From Pseudoduganella lurida (GTDB lineage Bacteria; Pseudomonadota; Gammaproteobacteria; Burkholderiales; Burkholderiaceae_D), in assembly GCF_007830455.1 (NCBI RefSeq), contig NZ_VLLB01000005.1, positions 1 to 64,000 on the forward strand: 64,000 nucleotides of DNA. Reading direction: 5' to 3'. Positions 44,293-52,944 of the stretch are shown here, one piece after another. Positions within the stretch are counted from its first letter, which is position 1. Every line of letters begins with the position of its first letter. The position numbers and the translations under genes were made by a program. Under the pieces are notes generated by a model, which saw nothing but the letters and a program-made list of their open reading frames with translations, was not told the DNA's origin and ran no database searches.

Positions 44293-44834
44293 AGGTCATT
44301 CCCACCCCGATCGAGGGCTTGCTGGTCATCGAGCCGACCGTGTTCGGCGACGACCGCGGCTTTTTCTACGAGAGCTTCAACGCGCAGAAGTTCGCCGACC
44401 TGACGGGCGTCACGCTGCCGTTCGTGCAGGACAACCACTCCCGCTCGGCGCGCGGTGTGCTGCGCGGCCTGCACTACCAGATCCGCCAGGCGCAGGGCAA
44501 GCTGGTGCGCGTGACGGCCGGCAGCGTGTTCGACGTGGCCGTCGACCTGCGCCGTGCCTCGCCCACGTTCGGCAAATGGTTCGGTGTCGAGCTGTCGGCC
44601 GAGAACAAGCGCCAGTTCTGGATCCCGCCCGGCTTCGCGCATGGCTTTGCCGTGACGAGCGAGTTCGCCGAGTTCCTGTACAAGACCACCGACTACTACG
44701 CGCCGGAACACGAGCGCGCGCTGCTGTGGAACGACCCGGCCGTGGGCATCGACTGGCCCATCGACGGCGTGCCGCTGCTGTCGGCCAAGGACCAGAAGGC
44801 GCTGGCGCTGGCGGATGCGGAAGTGTTCGAATGA
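44289..44834 (+). CDS. rfbC: dTDP-4-dehydrorhamnose 3,5-epimerase
   Basis: RfbC (RmlC) epimerises C3 and C5 of the 4-keto sugar. The 181-residue cupin has the active-site [10 protein letters not shown] motif with His62, the IPPGFAHGF turn and [12 protein letters not shown]. Both ends overlap neighbours by four bases. Confidence 0.97.
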   Translation: MKVIPTPIEGLLVIEPTVFGDDRGFFYESFNAQKFADLTGVTLPFVQDNHSRSARGVLRGLHYQIRQAQGKLVRVTAGSVFDVAVDLRRASPTFGKWFGVELSAENKRQFWIPPGFAHGFAVTSEFAEFLYKTTDYYAPEHERALLWNDPAVGIDWPIDGVPLLSAKDQKALALADAEVFE

Positions 44835-45709
44835 CGCGCAGGAACCGGCAACCGAAGATCCTGCTGACCGGCTGCAGCGGCCAGGTGGGCCACGAGCTGC
44901 GCCGCAGCCTGCAGGGCATCGGCGAAGTCATTGCCGTGGACCGCAGCAGCATGGACCTGGCCAACCTGGACCAGGTGCGGGACGTGATCCGCGCCGAGCG
45001 CCCGCAGCTGATCGTCAACCCGGCCGCCTACACGGCCGTCGACAAGGCCGAAACCGAGCCGGCACTGGCGCACCGCATCAATGCCGAAGCGCCGGCCGTG
45101 ATGGCCGAGGAAGCAAAGGTGCTGGGCGCCGCGCTGGTGCATTATTCGACCGACTACGTGTTCTCCGGCCAGGATGGCGGCGCGCGCGTGGAGACCGATC
45201 CCGTCGGGCCGCTGAACGTGTATGGCGCCAGCAAGCTGGCCGGCGAGCAGGCCATCGCGGCTTCCGGCGTGCCGCACCTGATCTTCCGCACCAGCTGGGT
45301 GTACGGCATGCGCGGCAAGAACTTCCTGCTGACGATGCTGCGCCTGGCCAAGGAGCGCGACGAGCTGCGCATCGTGAGCGACCAGCACGGCGCGCCTACC
45401 TGGAGCCGCACGATCGCCGACAGCACCGCTCTGGTACTGGCCCAAGCGGGGCAGGGCGGTGCCGGCTGGTGGGAGGCCAATAGCGGTATCTACCACCTGT
45501 CCAGCCAGGGTGAAACGACCTGGTTTGGCTTTACCCAGGCGATCCTGGAAGAGGCGGGCATCGCCTGCAAGCTGGTGCCGATCACGACGGAAGAATATCC
45601 GGTGCCGGCAAAGCGGCCGCAGTTCTCCGTGCTGTCGTCCGAGCGGCTGCAGGAGCGTTTCGTGCGGCTGCCGCACTGGCGCGAAGCCCTGCGGCTGTGC
45701 CTGGAATAA
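44831..45709 (+). CDS. rfbD: dTDP-4-dehydrorhamnose reductase
   Basis: RfbD (RmlD) reduces the keto sugar to dTDP-L-rhamnose with NAD(P)H. The 292-residue protein has LLTGCSGQVG (11-20), HYSTDYVFSG and the catalytic Y131-GAS-K135. It is the last gene of the operon; a perfect terminator lies 80 bases after its stop. The rhamnose probably goes to LPS or another surface glycan. Confidence 0.96.
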   Translation: MTRRNRQPKILLTGCSGQVGHELRRSLQGIGEVIAVDRSSMDLANLDQVRDVIRAERPQLIVNPAAYTAVDKAETEPALAHRINAEAPAVMAEEAKVLGAALVHYSTDYVFSGQDGGARVETDPVGPLNVYGASKLAGEQAIAASGVPHLIFRTSWVYGMRGKNFLLTMLRLAKERDELRIVSDQHGAPTWSRTIADSTALVLAQAGQGGAGWWEANSGIYHLSSQGETTWFGFTQAILEEAGIACKLVPITTEEYPVPAKRPQFSVLSSERLQERFVRLPHWREALRLCLE

Positions 45710-45790
45710 GGGCACACTGCGCACTGCATCACGGTCCGCTGTCTCCATTGGCAAGCGGATCCCGGGCAATCCAGCCGGGCCATTGGAATG

Positions 45791-45817
45791 CGCCACCCCG
45801 CGGGGTGGCGTTTTTTT
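45791..45817 (+). terminator. Terminator of the rfb operon
   Basis: CGCCACCCCG (45791-45800) and CGGGGTGGCG (45801-45810) form a fully self-complementary stem region, and seven T follow directly. This is one of the strongest terminators in the window. Confidence 0.93.
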
Positions 45818-45838
45818 CTTCCACCCTCATTACTCCGG

Positions 45839-45844
45839 TACAAT
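45839..45844 (+). promoter_or_regulatory. Possible -10 element before the WecA-like gene
   Basis: TACAAT lies 85 bases upstream of the start and 22 bases after the rfb terminator, a sensible place for a new promoter. The -35 match (TTCTTC, 17-base spacer) is poor. Confidence 0.25.
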
Positions 45845-45928
45845 CGCTGGTTGGCAAGCAGGCAATGCCCTTGCTGCGCCGCCGCATCGGCGGGCGATAC
45901 GCGCGGCCATTCACCGATTTACGAATTC

Positions 45929-47026
45929 ATGTTTTCATTCCTGGTAAGTTTTGTCGCCTCCGCCCTGCTGACCCTGCTGGTCATCAAGGAGTCGCGCCTG
46001 CATGGCCCGGCGCTCGATGCCGATTTCAACGGTGTCCAGAAGGTGCACGCGCATTCCGTGGCGCGGATCGGCGGGCTGTCGATCTTCCTGGCGGTCGCGC
46101 TGTCCGCTTGCATATCGATCTGGCGGGTGCCCGCATTGACCACCTGGATGCTGTCGCTGATGGCCTGCAGTTCCTGCGCTTTCGTCGGCGGCATCGTCGA
46201 GGATTACACGGGCCGCGTGTCGGCCGCGCGGCGCCTGTTCCTGACAATGGTGGCCGCATTGCTCGGCTATTACCTGCTCGATGCGCGAATCGACCGGATC
46301 GACTGGATCGATGCGGTCTGGCCATTACCCTGGATCTGGCTGACGCTGCCATTGACGATATTATCGGTGGCGGGTATTGCCAATGCCGTCAATATCATCG
46401 ACGGCTTTAATGGACTGGCCAGTGTTGTCACAATCTGCATGCTGCTTTCCCTGGGTTATGTGGCATTGCAGGTGAACGACATGTTCGTGCTGGTGGCGGC
46501 GCTGATGGTGGCCGGTGCCACGGCCGGATTCCTGATCTGGAATTATCCGGTGGGGCTGATTTTCCTTGGCGACGGTGGCGCCTACTTTATCGGTTTCATG
46601 CTGGGCGAGCTGGCGCTGCTGCTGGTAATGCGCAATCCCCAGGTATCGACCTGGTATGCCGCGCTGCTGCTGATCTATCCGGCATTCGAAACCCTGTTTT
46701 CCGTCTATCGCCGCATGTTCATTCGCGGCAAATCGCCCGCCATGCCGGACGGTATTCACCTGCACAGCCTGATCTTCCGCCGCGTGGTGCAATGGGCCGT
46801 GGGCCGCAAGGATGCACGCGCGCTGATGCGCCGCAATTCGCTGACATCGCCTTATCTGTGGATGTTCTCGCTGATGGCGGTTATTCCGGCCACCGTGTTC
46901 TGGCGCCATACCGGCGTGCTGATGCTTTTCTGCGCGCTGTTCATCATCAGTTATGTCTGGCTTTATGTCCGCATCGTCCGATTTAAAGCGCCGCGCTGGA
47001 TGATCCGGCACAAGAGAAACCAGTAG
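45929..47026 (+). CDS. WecA/MraY family undecaprenyl-phosphate glycosyltransferase
   Basis: This family transfers a sugar-1-phosphate from a UDP-sugar to undecaprenyl phosphate, starting O-antigen or another surface glycan. The 365-residue protein has about 11 membrane segments, with KVHAHSVARIGGL near the start, NAVNIIDGFNGL (152-163) and LIFLGDGGAYFIGF. The usual Asp-Asp pair after helix 3 is Glu91-Asp92 here, as I recall for a subgroup of these enzymes. The frame is open 47 codons upstream through the rfb terminator, so the start is ATG 45929. Placement between rfbBACD and LPS genes supports a role in O-antigen start. Confidence 0.85.
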   Translation: MFSFLVSFVASALLTLLVIKESRLHGPALDADFNGVQKVHAHSVARIGGLSIFLAVALSACISIWRVPALTTWMLSLMACSSCAFVGGIVEDYTGRVSAARRLFLTMVAALLGYYLLDARIDRIDWIDAVWPLPWIWLTLPLTILSVAGIANAVNIIDGFNGLASVVTICMLLSLGYVALQVNDMFVLVAALMVAGATAGFLIWNYPVGLIFLGDGGAYFIGFMLGELALLLVMRNPQVSTWYAALLLIYPAFETLFSVYRRMFIRGKSPAMPDGIHLHSLIFRRVVQWAVGRKDARALMRRNSLTSPYLWMFSLMAVIPATVFWRHTGVLMLFCALFIISYVWLYVRIVRFKAPRWMIRHKRNQ

Positions 47027-47029
47027 ATA

Positions 47030-47058
47030 TTGAATCTGGTGTATATTTCGCAGAGAAT
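47030..47058 (+). promoter_or_regulatory. Possible sigma-70 promoter for the H-NS-like gene
   Basis: TTGAAT (47030-47035) and GAGAAT (47053-47058) are 17 bases apart, 35 bases before the start codon, in an A+T-rich stretch that begins right after the previous stop. Confidence 0.4.
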
Positions 47059-47092
47059 CACGTTTCCGAACAATTTTACAAAGGAATGGACG

Positions 47093-47401
47093 ATGGATCT
47101 GTCGAATTTATCGGCGTCGGACTTGCGCAATCTGCAGGAACAAATCAAGCGCGAACTGAAGAAGCGCGAATCGCAGGATCTGCAAAAGGCCAAGGAAGAG
47201 ATTTTCGCCATTGCCCAGCGCGTTGGCCTGCCGCTGAAAGAACTGATCAATACGAATCCACGCGGCAAAGGCAGCACGGTGGCCGCCCGTTACCGCAATC
47301 CCGGCGACGACACCCAGCAATGGACCGGCCGCGGCCGCCAGCCGAAATGGGTCAAGGAATGGCTCGATTCCGGCAAGGCCATCGACGACCTGCGCATCTG
47401 A
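47093..47401 (+). CDS. H-NS family nucleoid-associated regulator
   Basis: The 102-residue protein has an N-terminal coiled-coil oligomerisation region (about 4-42, LSASDLRNLQEQIKRELKKR) and a C-terminal DNA-binding domain with YRNPGDDTQQWTGRGRQPKWV, the betaproteobacterial form of the H-NS hook. Such proteins silence A+T-rich and transferred DNA, often surface polysaccharide loci. ATG 47093 has an AAAGGA site nine bases upstream; a longer frame starts at 47030 within the promoter. The A+T-rich leader suggests autoregulation. A second kind of nucleoid protein is encoded at 2836. Confidence 0.9.
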   Translation: MDLSNLSASDLRNLQEQIKRELKKRESQDLQKAKEEIFAIAQRVGLPLKELINTNPRGKGSTVAARYRNPGDDTQQWTGRGRQPKWVKEWLDSGKAIDDLRI

Positions 47402-47465
47402 TTCCGCTGTCCTGAAGCCGGCGCCCGCGCGCGGCTCTCCCATCGTGCATGGCAGCAGGGCGGAC

Positions 47466-47494
47466 TTGCCTGCTGCTGTCATCGCACTTACTAT
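47466..47494 (+). promoter_or_regulatory. Probable sigma-70 promoter for the phosphomannomutase gene
   Basis: TTGCCT (47466-47471), a 17-base spacer and TACTAT (47489-47494) lie 58 bases before the start. An inverted repeat (GCAGCAGG 47452-47459, CCTGCTGC 47469-47476) overlaps the -35 region and could be an operator or the end of the H-NS message. Confidence 0.45.
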
Positions 47495-47552
47495 ACCGTC
47501 TGTTTCCATTTCATAAAGCCGGCTGCGCTCAGCCCGGGCTCATCCGACACCC

Positions 47553-48935
47553 ATGGTCTCCCTCTCGAAATCCATCTTCAAAGCCTACGATATCCGCGGC
47601 ATCATCGATAACACCCTGGACGCCGGCGTTGCACGCCAGATCGGCCATGCATTCGGCCTGGCCGCCGCTGCCAAGGGCGAACAGAGCGTCGTGATCGGCC
47701 GCGACGGCCGCCTGTCCGGCCCGGCACTGGCGAAGGCGCTGGCCGAAGGCCTGCAGGCTGCCGGGGTCGGCGTCATCGACCTGGGCGTGGTCGCCACGCC
47801 GATGGTCTATTTCGGCACCAATGTGCTCGAGACGAAGTCCGGCATCATGGTCACGGGCAGCCACAACCCGCCCGACTACAACGGCTTCAAGATGGTGCTG
47901 GCTGGCGAGGCGATCTACGGTGACGCGATCACCGGCCTGTACGACCGCATCGCCGCCGGCGACCTGCCAGCAGCCGCGCAGCCGGGCAGTTACCGTACCC
48001 ACGACATCCGCGCCGCCTACCTGGAGCGCATCATCGGCGACGTGAAGATCTCCCGTCCCATCAAGATCGCCGTCGACTGCGGCAACGGCGTGGCCGGCGC
48101 GTTTGCCGGTGACCTGTACCGCGGCATGGGCTGCGAAGTGATCGAGCTGTTCTGCGAAGTGGACGGCAATTTCCCGAACCACCACCCGGACCCGGCGCAC
48201 CCGGAAAACCTGCAGGACCTGATCCGCTGCCTGCAGGAGACCGATGCCGAGATCGGCCTGGCCTTCGACGGCGACGGCGACCGCCTGGGCCTCGTCACGA
48301 AGGATGGCCAGATCATCTTCCCGGACCGCCAGATGATGCTGTTCGCGGCCGACGTGCTGTCGCGCGTGCCGGGCGGGCAGATCCTGTACGACGTGAAGTG
48401 CACGCGCCACCTGGCGCCGTACATCGAGAAGGCCGGCGGCCAGCCGCTGATGTACAAGACCGGCCATTCGCTGGTGAAGGCCAAGCTGAAGGAAACCGGC
48501 GCGCCGCTGGGCGGCGAGATGAGCGGCCACATCTTCTTCAAGGAACGCTGGTACGGCTTCGATGACGGCCTGTACGCCGGCGCGCGCATGCTGGAGATCC
48601 TGACCAAGGAGCAGGACCCGTCGGCGCTGCTGAACGCGCTGCCGCAATCGGACAGCACGCCGGAACTGCACCTGCACCTGGCCGAAGGCGAGAACTTCAT
48701 CGTGATGGACAAGCTGCGCGCCGATGCCAAGTTCCCCGGCAACGAGCGCATCATCACGATCGACGGCCTGCGCGTGGAATACGCGGACGGCTTCGGCCTG
48801 GCGCGCTCCTCGAACACCACGCCGGTGATCGTGATGCGCTTCGAGGCCGAATCGCCGGCAGCGCTGGCACGCATCCAGGGCCAGTTCCGCGACGTGATCC
48901 TGGCGGCGAAACCGGATGCGCAGCTGCCGTTCTAA
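47553..48935 (+). CDS. Phosphomannomutase/phosphoglucomutase
   Basis: The enzyme interconverts the 1- and 6-phosphates of mannose or glucose and supplies precursors for LPS and exopolysaccharide. The 460-residue protein matches the AlgC/CpsG group: SIFKAYDIRG at the start, the phosphoserine loop TGSHNP (Ser103), the metal loop FDGDGDR (238-244), GEMSGHIFF for the sugar, and a C-terminal phosphate-binding domain with RSSNTTPVIVMRFE. It is the first of a run with waaC and waaA, 12 bases upstream of the former. Confidence 0.93.
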   Translation: MVSLSKSIFKAYDIRGIIDNTLDAGVARQIGHAFGLAAAAKGEQSVVIGRDGRLSGPALAKALAEGLQAAGVGVIDLGVVATPMVYFGTNVLETKSGIMVTGSHNPPDYNGFKMVLAGEAIYGDAITGLYDRIAAGDLPAAAQPGSYRTHDIRAAYLERIIGDVKISRPIKIAVDCGNGVAGAFAGDLYRGMGCEVIELFCEVDGNFPNHHPDPAHPENLQDLIRCLQETDAEIGLAFDGDGDRLGLVTKDGQIIFPDRQMMLFAADVLSRVPGGQILYDVKCTRHLAPYIEKAGGQPLMYKTGHSLVKAKLKETGAPLGGEMSGHIFFKERWYGFDDGLYAGARMLEILTKEQDPSALLNALPQSDSTPELHLHLAEGENFIVMDKLRADAKFPGNERIITIDGLRVEYADGFGLARSSNTTPVIVMRFEAESPAALARIQGQFRDVILAAKPDAQLPF

Positions 48936-48947
48936 GCCTAAAGCTTG

Positions 48948-49934
48948 ATGAACATCCTGCTGGTGCGTGTCTCCTCGCTGGGGGACGTGCTGCACAATCT
49001 GCCCATGGTGGCGGACATCCGCCGCCACTTCCCCGACGCGAACATCGACTGGGTGGTGGAGGAGGGCTATGTCAGCCTGGTGCGGCTGAATCCCGGCGTG
49101 CGCCACATCATTCCGTTCGCGCTGCGGCGCTGGCGCAAGCGGCTCGGCGACAAGGCCGTGCGTGCCGAGATCCGCGCCTTCTTCCGCCAGCTGCGCGAGG
49201 TCGAGTACGACTACGTGTTCGACACGCAGGGCCTGCTCAAGACCGGCATCATCATGGGCGCAGCCCGTGTCAGGAAGGGCGGGAAGAAGGTCGGCCTGGC
49301 CAACGGCAGCGAAGGCTCCGGCTACGAAGGCATCTCCCGCATCTTCCATACGCAAAGCATTCCGCTCGATCCGCGCACGCATGCTGTGGCGCGCGGCCGC
49401 CTGGTGGCCGGTGCGGCGCTGGGCTATGCGGTCGACACGCCGGCCGATTTCGGCCTGCCGCAGATTCCCGAAGACGCAGCGCGTCCCGACTGGATGCCGG
49501 CCGGCCCGTATGCCGTGTACTTCCACGGTACGGCGCGCGATGCGAAGAAATGGGCGCCCGAGCACTGGATCGCGCTGGGCCGTGAACTGGCGCCGATGAC
49601 CATCCTGCTGCCGTGGGGCTCGCCGAAGGAACTGGCGGAAGCCGAAGCGCTGGCAGCCGCCATTCCGAATGCGCGCGTGCTGCCGAAGCTGTCGATGGCC
49701 GATGCCGTGCTGCTGGCGCGGCGTGCGGCGCTGGCGGTGGGCGTCGACACGGGCCTGACGCATATCGCCGCCGCGTTCAGCCGGCCCGTCGTGGAGATCT
49801 ACTGCGATTCGCCGCGCTGGAAAACGGAAGGCAACTGGTCGCCGCGGATCGTCAACCTGGGCGACCGGGGCAGCCCGCCTTCGGTGGACGAAGTGGCGGC
49901 CGCCGCACTGGGCCTGCTGAAGGCCGAGCACTGA
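48948..49934 (+). CDS. waaC: Lipopolysaccharide heptosyltransferase I
   Basis: WaaC adds the first L-glycero-D-manno-heptose to the Kdo of the LPS inner core. The 328-residue protein has the family 9 fold with MNILLVRVSSLGDVLHNLP at the start, FDTQGLLKTG, VYFHGTARDAKKWAPEHW and the donor site VGVDTGLTHIAAAF. A TTG one codon earlier is less likely. Its stop overlaps waaA (TGATG). gmhB, which helps make the heptose donor, is at 53702. Confidence 0.94.
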   Translation: MNILLVRVSSLGDVLHNLPMVADIRRHFPDANIDWVVEEGYVSLVRLNPGVRHIIPFALRRWRKRLGDKAVRAEIRAFFRQLREVEYDYVFDTQGLLKTGIIMGAARVRKGGKKVGLANGSEGSGYEGISRIFHTQSIPLDPRTHAVARGRLVAGAALGYAVDTPADFGLPQIPEDAARPDWMPAGPYAVYFHGTARDAKKWAPEHWIALGRELAPMTILLPWGSPKELAEAEALAAAIPNARVLPKLSMADAVLLARRAALAVGVDTGLTHIAAAFSRPVVEIYCDSPRWKTEGNWSPRIVNLGDRGSPPSVDEVAAAALGLLKAEH

Positions 49935-51289
49935 TGCGGCTCCTGTACACCCTGCTGTGGCGGCTGGCCCTGCCCCTGGTGCTGGCGCGCCTGTGGTGGC
50001 GCGGCCGCCAGGAGCCGGGCTACCGCCAGCACTGGAACGAGCGTCTCGCCGTGTATCGCCGGCGCGCCGCCAACGACGAGCCGCTGACGATCTGGGTGCA
50101 TGCCGTCTCCGTGGGCGAAACGCGCGCCGCCGAACCGCTGGTGGACGCGCTGCTGAAACAGTATCCGCGCGGCCGCATCCTCCTCACCCACATGACGCCG
50201 ACGGGCCGCGCCACGGGCCGCAGCCTGTTCGGCAAGCATGGCGCGCGCGTCGTGCAGTCCTACCTGCCGTACGACCTGCCGGGCCTGGTCGACCGCTTCA
50301 TCACGCATTTCGAGCCGCGCATCTGCCTTCTGATGGAGACGGAGGTGTGGCCGAACCTGATCGCCCGCTGCAACCGGCGCAGCGTGCCGGTCGTGCTGGC
50401 CAACGCGCGGCTGTCGGAACGCTCGCTGCGCAAGGCGCGCAAGCTGGGCCGGCTGATGACGGAGGCGGCGCGCGGCATCTCGCTCGTCGCGGCGCAGACG
50501 GAAGACGATGCGGCGCGCGTGCGGGCGCTGGGCGTGGCCAATGTCGCCGTCACGGGCAGCATCAAGTTCGACGTGGTGGTGCCGCCGGCCGCCGTGGCCA
50601 CTGGCATGCTGTTGAAGAACCAATGGGGAACGGGACGTCCGGTGCTGCTGTGTGCCAGCACGCGCGAAGGGGAAGAAGAGCCGATCCTGGATGCGTTCCA
50701 GGATGCGCTTGCAAGCGCCGCTCCGGTGCCTGCGGCGGCGGGCGTTGCTCCGGCTGCTGTGTCTCATGACCTGCCTGCCGCGCTGCCTGCCGATACCCTG
50801 CTGCTGCTGGTGCCCCGTCACCCGCAACGCTTCGATGCCGTGGAGGCGATGGCACGCGAGCGCTCGCTTGCCGTACAGCGCCGCTCCTCGCTCACGCAAC
50901 CGGGCGCCCGTGTCGATGCCGGCACCGGTGTGGTGCTGGGCGATTCGATGGGGGAGATGTTTGCCTACATCGCCGCCTGCGACGTCGCCTTCATCGGTGG
51001 CAGCCTGCAGCCGCTGGGCGGCCAGAACCCGATCGAGGCGGCGGCCCTCGCCAAGCCGATCCTGATCGGCCAGCACACCTTCAATTTCGCGCAGGTCACC
51101 GACGATGCCGTTGCGGCCGGCGGCGCGCTGCGTATTGCCGATGCCGCAGAACTGATGTCGCAAGCAGCGCGCCTGCTCACGGACGACAGCGCCCGCGCCA
51201 CGATGGGCGCCAGCGCGCTTGCCTTCGCCAGCCAGCACCGCGGCGCCACCGCCCGCACGCTCGCGCTGCTGCCGCCGCTCACCGACTAG
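49934..51289 (+). CDS. waaA: 3-deoxy-D-manno-octulosonic acid transferase
   Basis: WaaA (KdtA) transfers Kdo from CMP-Kdo to lipid IVA. The 451-residue protein has an N-terminal membrane anchor, HAVSVGE (56-62, with the catalytic Glu62), METEVWPNLI, GSIKFD and the C-terminal GGSLQPLGGQNPIEAAA. An Ala/Pro-rich stretch (about ASAAPVPAAAGVAPAAVSHD) enlarges the loop before the second half and is probably an expansion. It ends the LPS run; palindromic repeats follow. Confidence 0.94.
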   Translation: MRLLYTLLWRLALPLVLARLWWRGRQEPGYRQHWNERLAVYRRRAANDEPLTIWVHAVSVGETRAAEPLVDALLKQYPRGRILLTHMTPTGRATGRSLFGKHGARVVQSYLPYDLPGLVDRFITHFEPRICLLMETEVWPNLIARCNRRSVPVVLANARLSERSLRKARKLGRLMTEAARGISLVAAQTEDDAARVRALGVANVAVTGSIKFDVVVPPAAVATGMLLKNQWGTGRPVLLCASTREGEEEPILDAFQDALASAAPVPAAAGVAPAAVSHDLPAALPADTLLLLVPRHPQRFDAVEAMARERSLAVQRRSSLTQPGARVDAGTGVVLGDSMGEMFAYIAACDVAFIGGSLQPLGGQNPIEAAALAKPILIGQHTFNFAQVTDDAVAAGGALRIADAAELMSQAARLLTDDSARATMGASALAFASQHRGATARTLALLPPLTD

Positions 51290-51303
51290 CTACAGCCCAG
51301 CTT

Positions 51304-51406
51304 GTGTCCACCAGGGGTCTGCCCCCGACATGCACACAGCCTCGGCAGTATCGCTGCTCGGTTCGTGTCCATGTCGGGGTCTGACCCCAAGGTGGACACG
51401 GGCTCG
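51304..51406. repeat. Two GGGGTC-core palindromic repeats after waaA
   Basis: The second copy is clear: GTGTCCA (51365-51371), core GGGGTCTGACCCC (51376-51388), TGGACAC (51393-51399) and trailing GGGCTCG. The first (51304-51325) keeps GTGTCCA and GGGGTCTG-CCCC. They share the GTGTCC/GGACAC and GGGCTC flanks with the GGTGCC family. Confidence 0.8.
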
Positions 51407-51417
51407 ACACTAAGAGA

Positions 51418-51849
51418 TCACTGCCCCAGGATGATGGAAGCGATCACGCCCGTGGCGACGGCGGCGAGGACGTAGTCGTTGCCCGTCTGGACCCAATGGT
51501 AGCCGCGTGGCGGGGCCGAGAGGCGGTGGCCGCGCCAGTCGTCGACGACGTACTGGCGGTTGCGGTAGTCGCTCGGCAGGCGGCCGCCCTTGCGCAGGTC
51601 GTGGCGGGGACCCGCGCCGCGGTTGCGGTCGTCGCGGCCGTCGTGGTGATAGTCGACGCGGTCGTTGCGGCGGCCGTCGGAATAGCGGCGGTCGTCGCGG
51701 TTGTCGTGACGGTCACCGCGGCGGTCGTCGTCGCGTTGTTCATAGCGCTCGTTGCGCTCGTTGCGGTCGTGCCGGTCCTGGGCGTGAACCGCCGCGCCGC
51801 CGGCCAGCGTGGCCGCCAGCAGGGCGGCCTGGATGAGTCGATGGTTCAT
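51418..51849 (-). CDS. RcnB-like secreted Asp/Arg-rich protein
   Basis: The 143-residue protein has a signal peptide (about 1-23, LIQAALLAATLAGGAAVHA), then 50 residues almost entirely Arg, Asp, Asn and Glu, then a domain with YRNRQYVVDDWRGHRLSAPPRGYHWVQTGNDYVLAAVATGVIASIILG. That C-terminal part is typical of the RcnB/DUF6515-like family. RcnB takes part in Ni/Co homeostasis in E. coli; for this homologue the role is only inferred. It stands alone, flanked by palindromic repeats and the metallopeptidase gene. Confidence 0.75.
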   Translation of the reverse strand: MNHRLIQAALLAATLAGGAAVHAQDRHDRNERNERYEQRDDDRRGDRHDNRDDRRYSDGRRNDRVDYHHDGRDDRNRGAGPRHDLRKGGRLPSDYRNRQYVVDDWRGHRLSAPPRGYHWVQTGNDYVLAAVATGVIASIILGQ

Positions 51850-51946
51850 GGTGTGCTCCTGTCATTGAAACGTGACTTCAGTATCCAATGACGAGCCATG
51901 CCGCTCTGTGCGCGGACGAACTATCCACGCAGATACGGATCCTGTA

Positions 51947-52909
51947 TCAGGGAAACAGCACGGGCATCTCCTGCGAGCGGCGCCGCAGCAGCTGCTTGGC
52001 TTCCTCGTACTGCGGATAGACGCGGCCCACGTGGGCCCAGAAGCGCGCGCTGTGGTTCATCTCGTGGATGTGCGCCAGCTCGTGCGCCACCACGTAGTCG
52101 ATCAGCGGCAGCGAGAAGAACATCAGCTTCCAGTTCAGCCGGATCGCCCGGTCGACCGTGCAGGAGCCCCAGCGCGAATCGGCCGAGGAGATCGACAGCG
52201 ACGCATACTGCACGCCCACGCGCGGCGCGTACAGGTCGAGCCTCTGCGCGAACAGGCCCTCGGCCTGCCCCTTGTACCAGTTCTTCACGCGCTCCTTCAC
52301 CAGCAGCTCGGTGGCGCCCGGCACGAGGCCCAGCGCCAGTTCGTTCGTGTGCGGATTGAATTCGGTGCGGTTGCGCGGCGCCTGGTACATGCGCAGCGTG
52401 ATGTCGCCGCCCAGGTAGGGCAGCCTGGCGCCATCGTCCCAGCGCATCGGCGGCTTTTCCAGGCGCGCGGCGCGGCGCTGGCGGCGGTCGTCCAGCTTCG
52501 TCAGGATCCAGTTCTGCTTGGCGCGGATGGCGTTCTCGATATCGCCCAGCGTGCAGCGCTTCGGCGCCGTGACGCGCAGGCCTTCGTCGTCGACCATGAA
52601 GCCGATCGACGTGCGCGTGGAGCGGCGCAGCACGTATTCGAGGATGAAGCTGCCCACCAGCACCTGGCGGCGGTCCTCGCCATCGTTGCGGGGCATGACG
52701 GGGGAGGGATCGGGACGGCGCAGCTGCACCGGTGGGCGCAGCAGGTTGACGGTGGCGGGGGCGGGAACGGGGAAGTGGGAAGGGATAGAGGGCAAAGCAG
52801 CGGAGGGCGCAGCAGTGGAGGGCGAAGCGGCGGACGATGCGGCAGCCGTCTGGCTCACGCCAAACAGATCGAGCTGCAGGTCCGCATCGAGGTTGGCCTC
52901 GGCGGGCAC
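51947..52909 (-). CDS. YgjP/M48-like metallopeptidase
   Basis: The C-terminal 250 residues are a DUF45/YgjP-type domain with the zinc site HELAHIHEMNHSARFW; the HExxH and the following conserved residues are intact. The domain also has RWGSCTVDRAIRLNWKL. The N-terminal part contains LQLDLFG and a low-complexity Ala/Ser/Pro linker. The start is uncertain: GTG 52909 avoids overlap with the upstream plsC, GTG 52999 would overlap it by 55 bases, and ATG 52696 still includes the full domain. The target is unknown. In this family the role is often guessed as a protease acting on DNA-linked proteins; that is inference. Confidence 0.75.
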   Translation of the reverse strand: MPAEANLDADLQLDLFGVSQTAAASSAASPSTAAPSAALPSIPSHFPVPAPATVNLLRPPVQLRRPDPSPVMPRNDGEDRRQVLVGSFILEYVLRRSTRTSIGFMVDDEGLRVTAPKRCTLGDIENAIRAKQNWILTKLDDRRQRRAARLEKPPMRWDDGARLPYLGGDITLRMYQAPRNRTEFNPHTNELALGLVPGATELLVKERVKNWYKGQAEGLFAQRLDLYAPRVGVQYASLSISSADSRWGSCTVDRAIRLNWKLMFFSLPLIDYVVAHELAHIHEMNHSARFWAHVGRVYPQYEEAKQLLRRRSQEMPVLFP

Positions 52910-52944
52910 CGCCGCCAGCTGTTCGCTGGCCTGCGTACGCCCGT

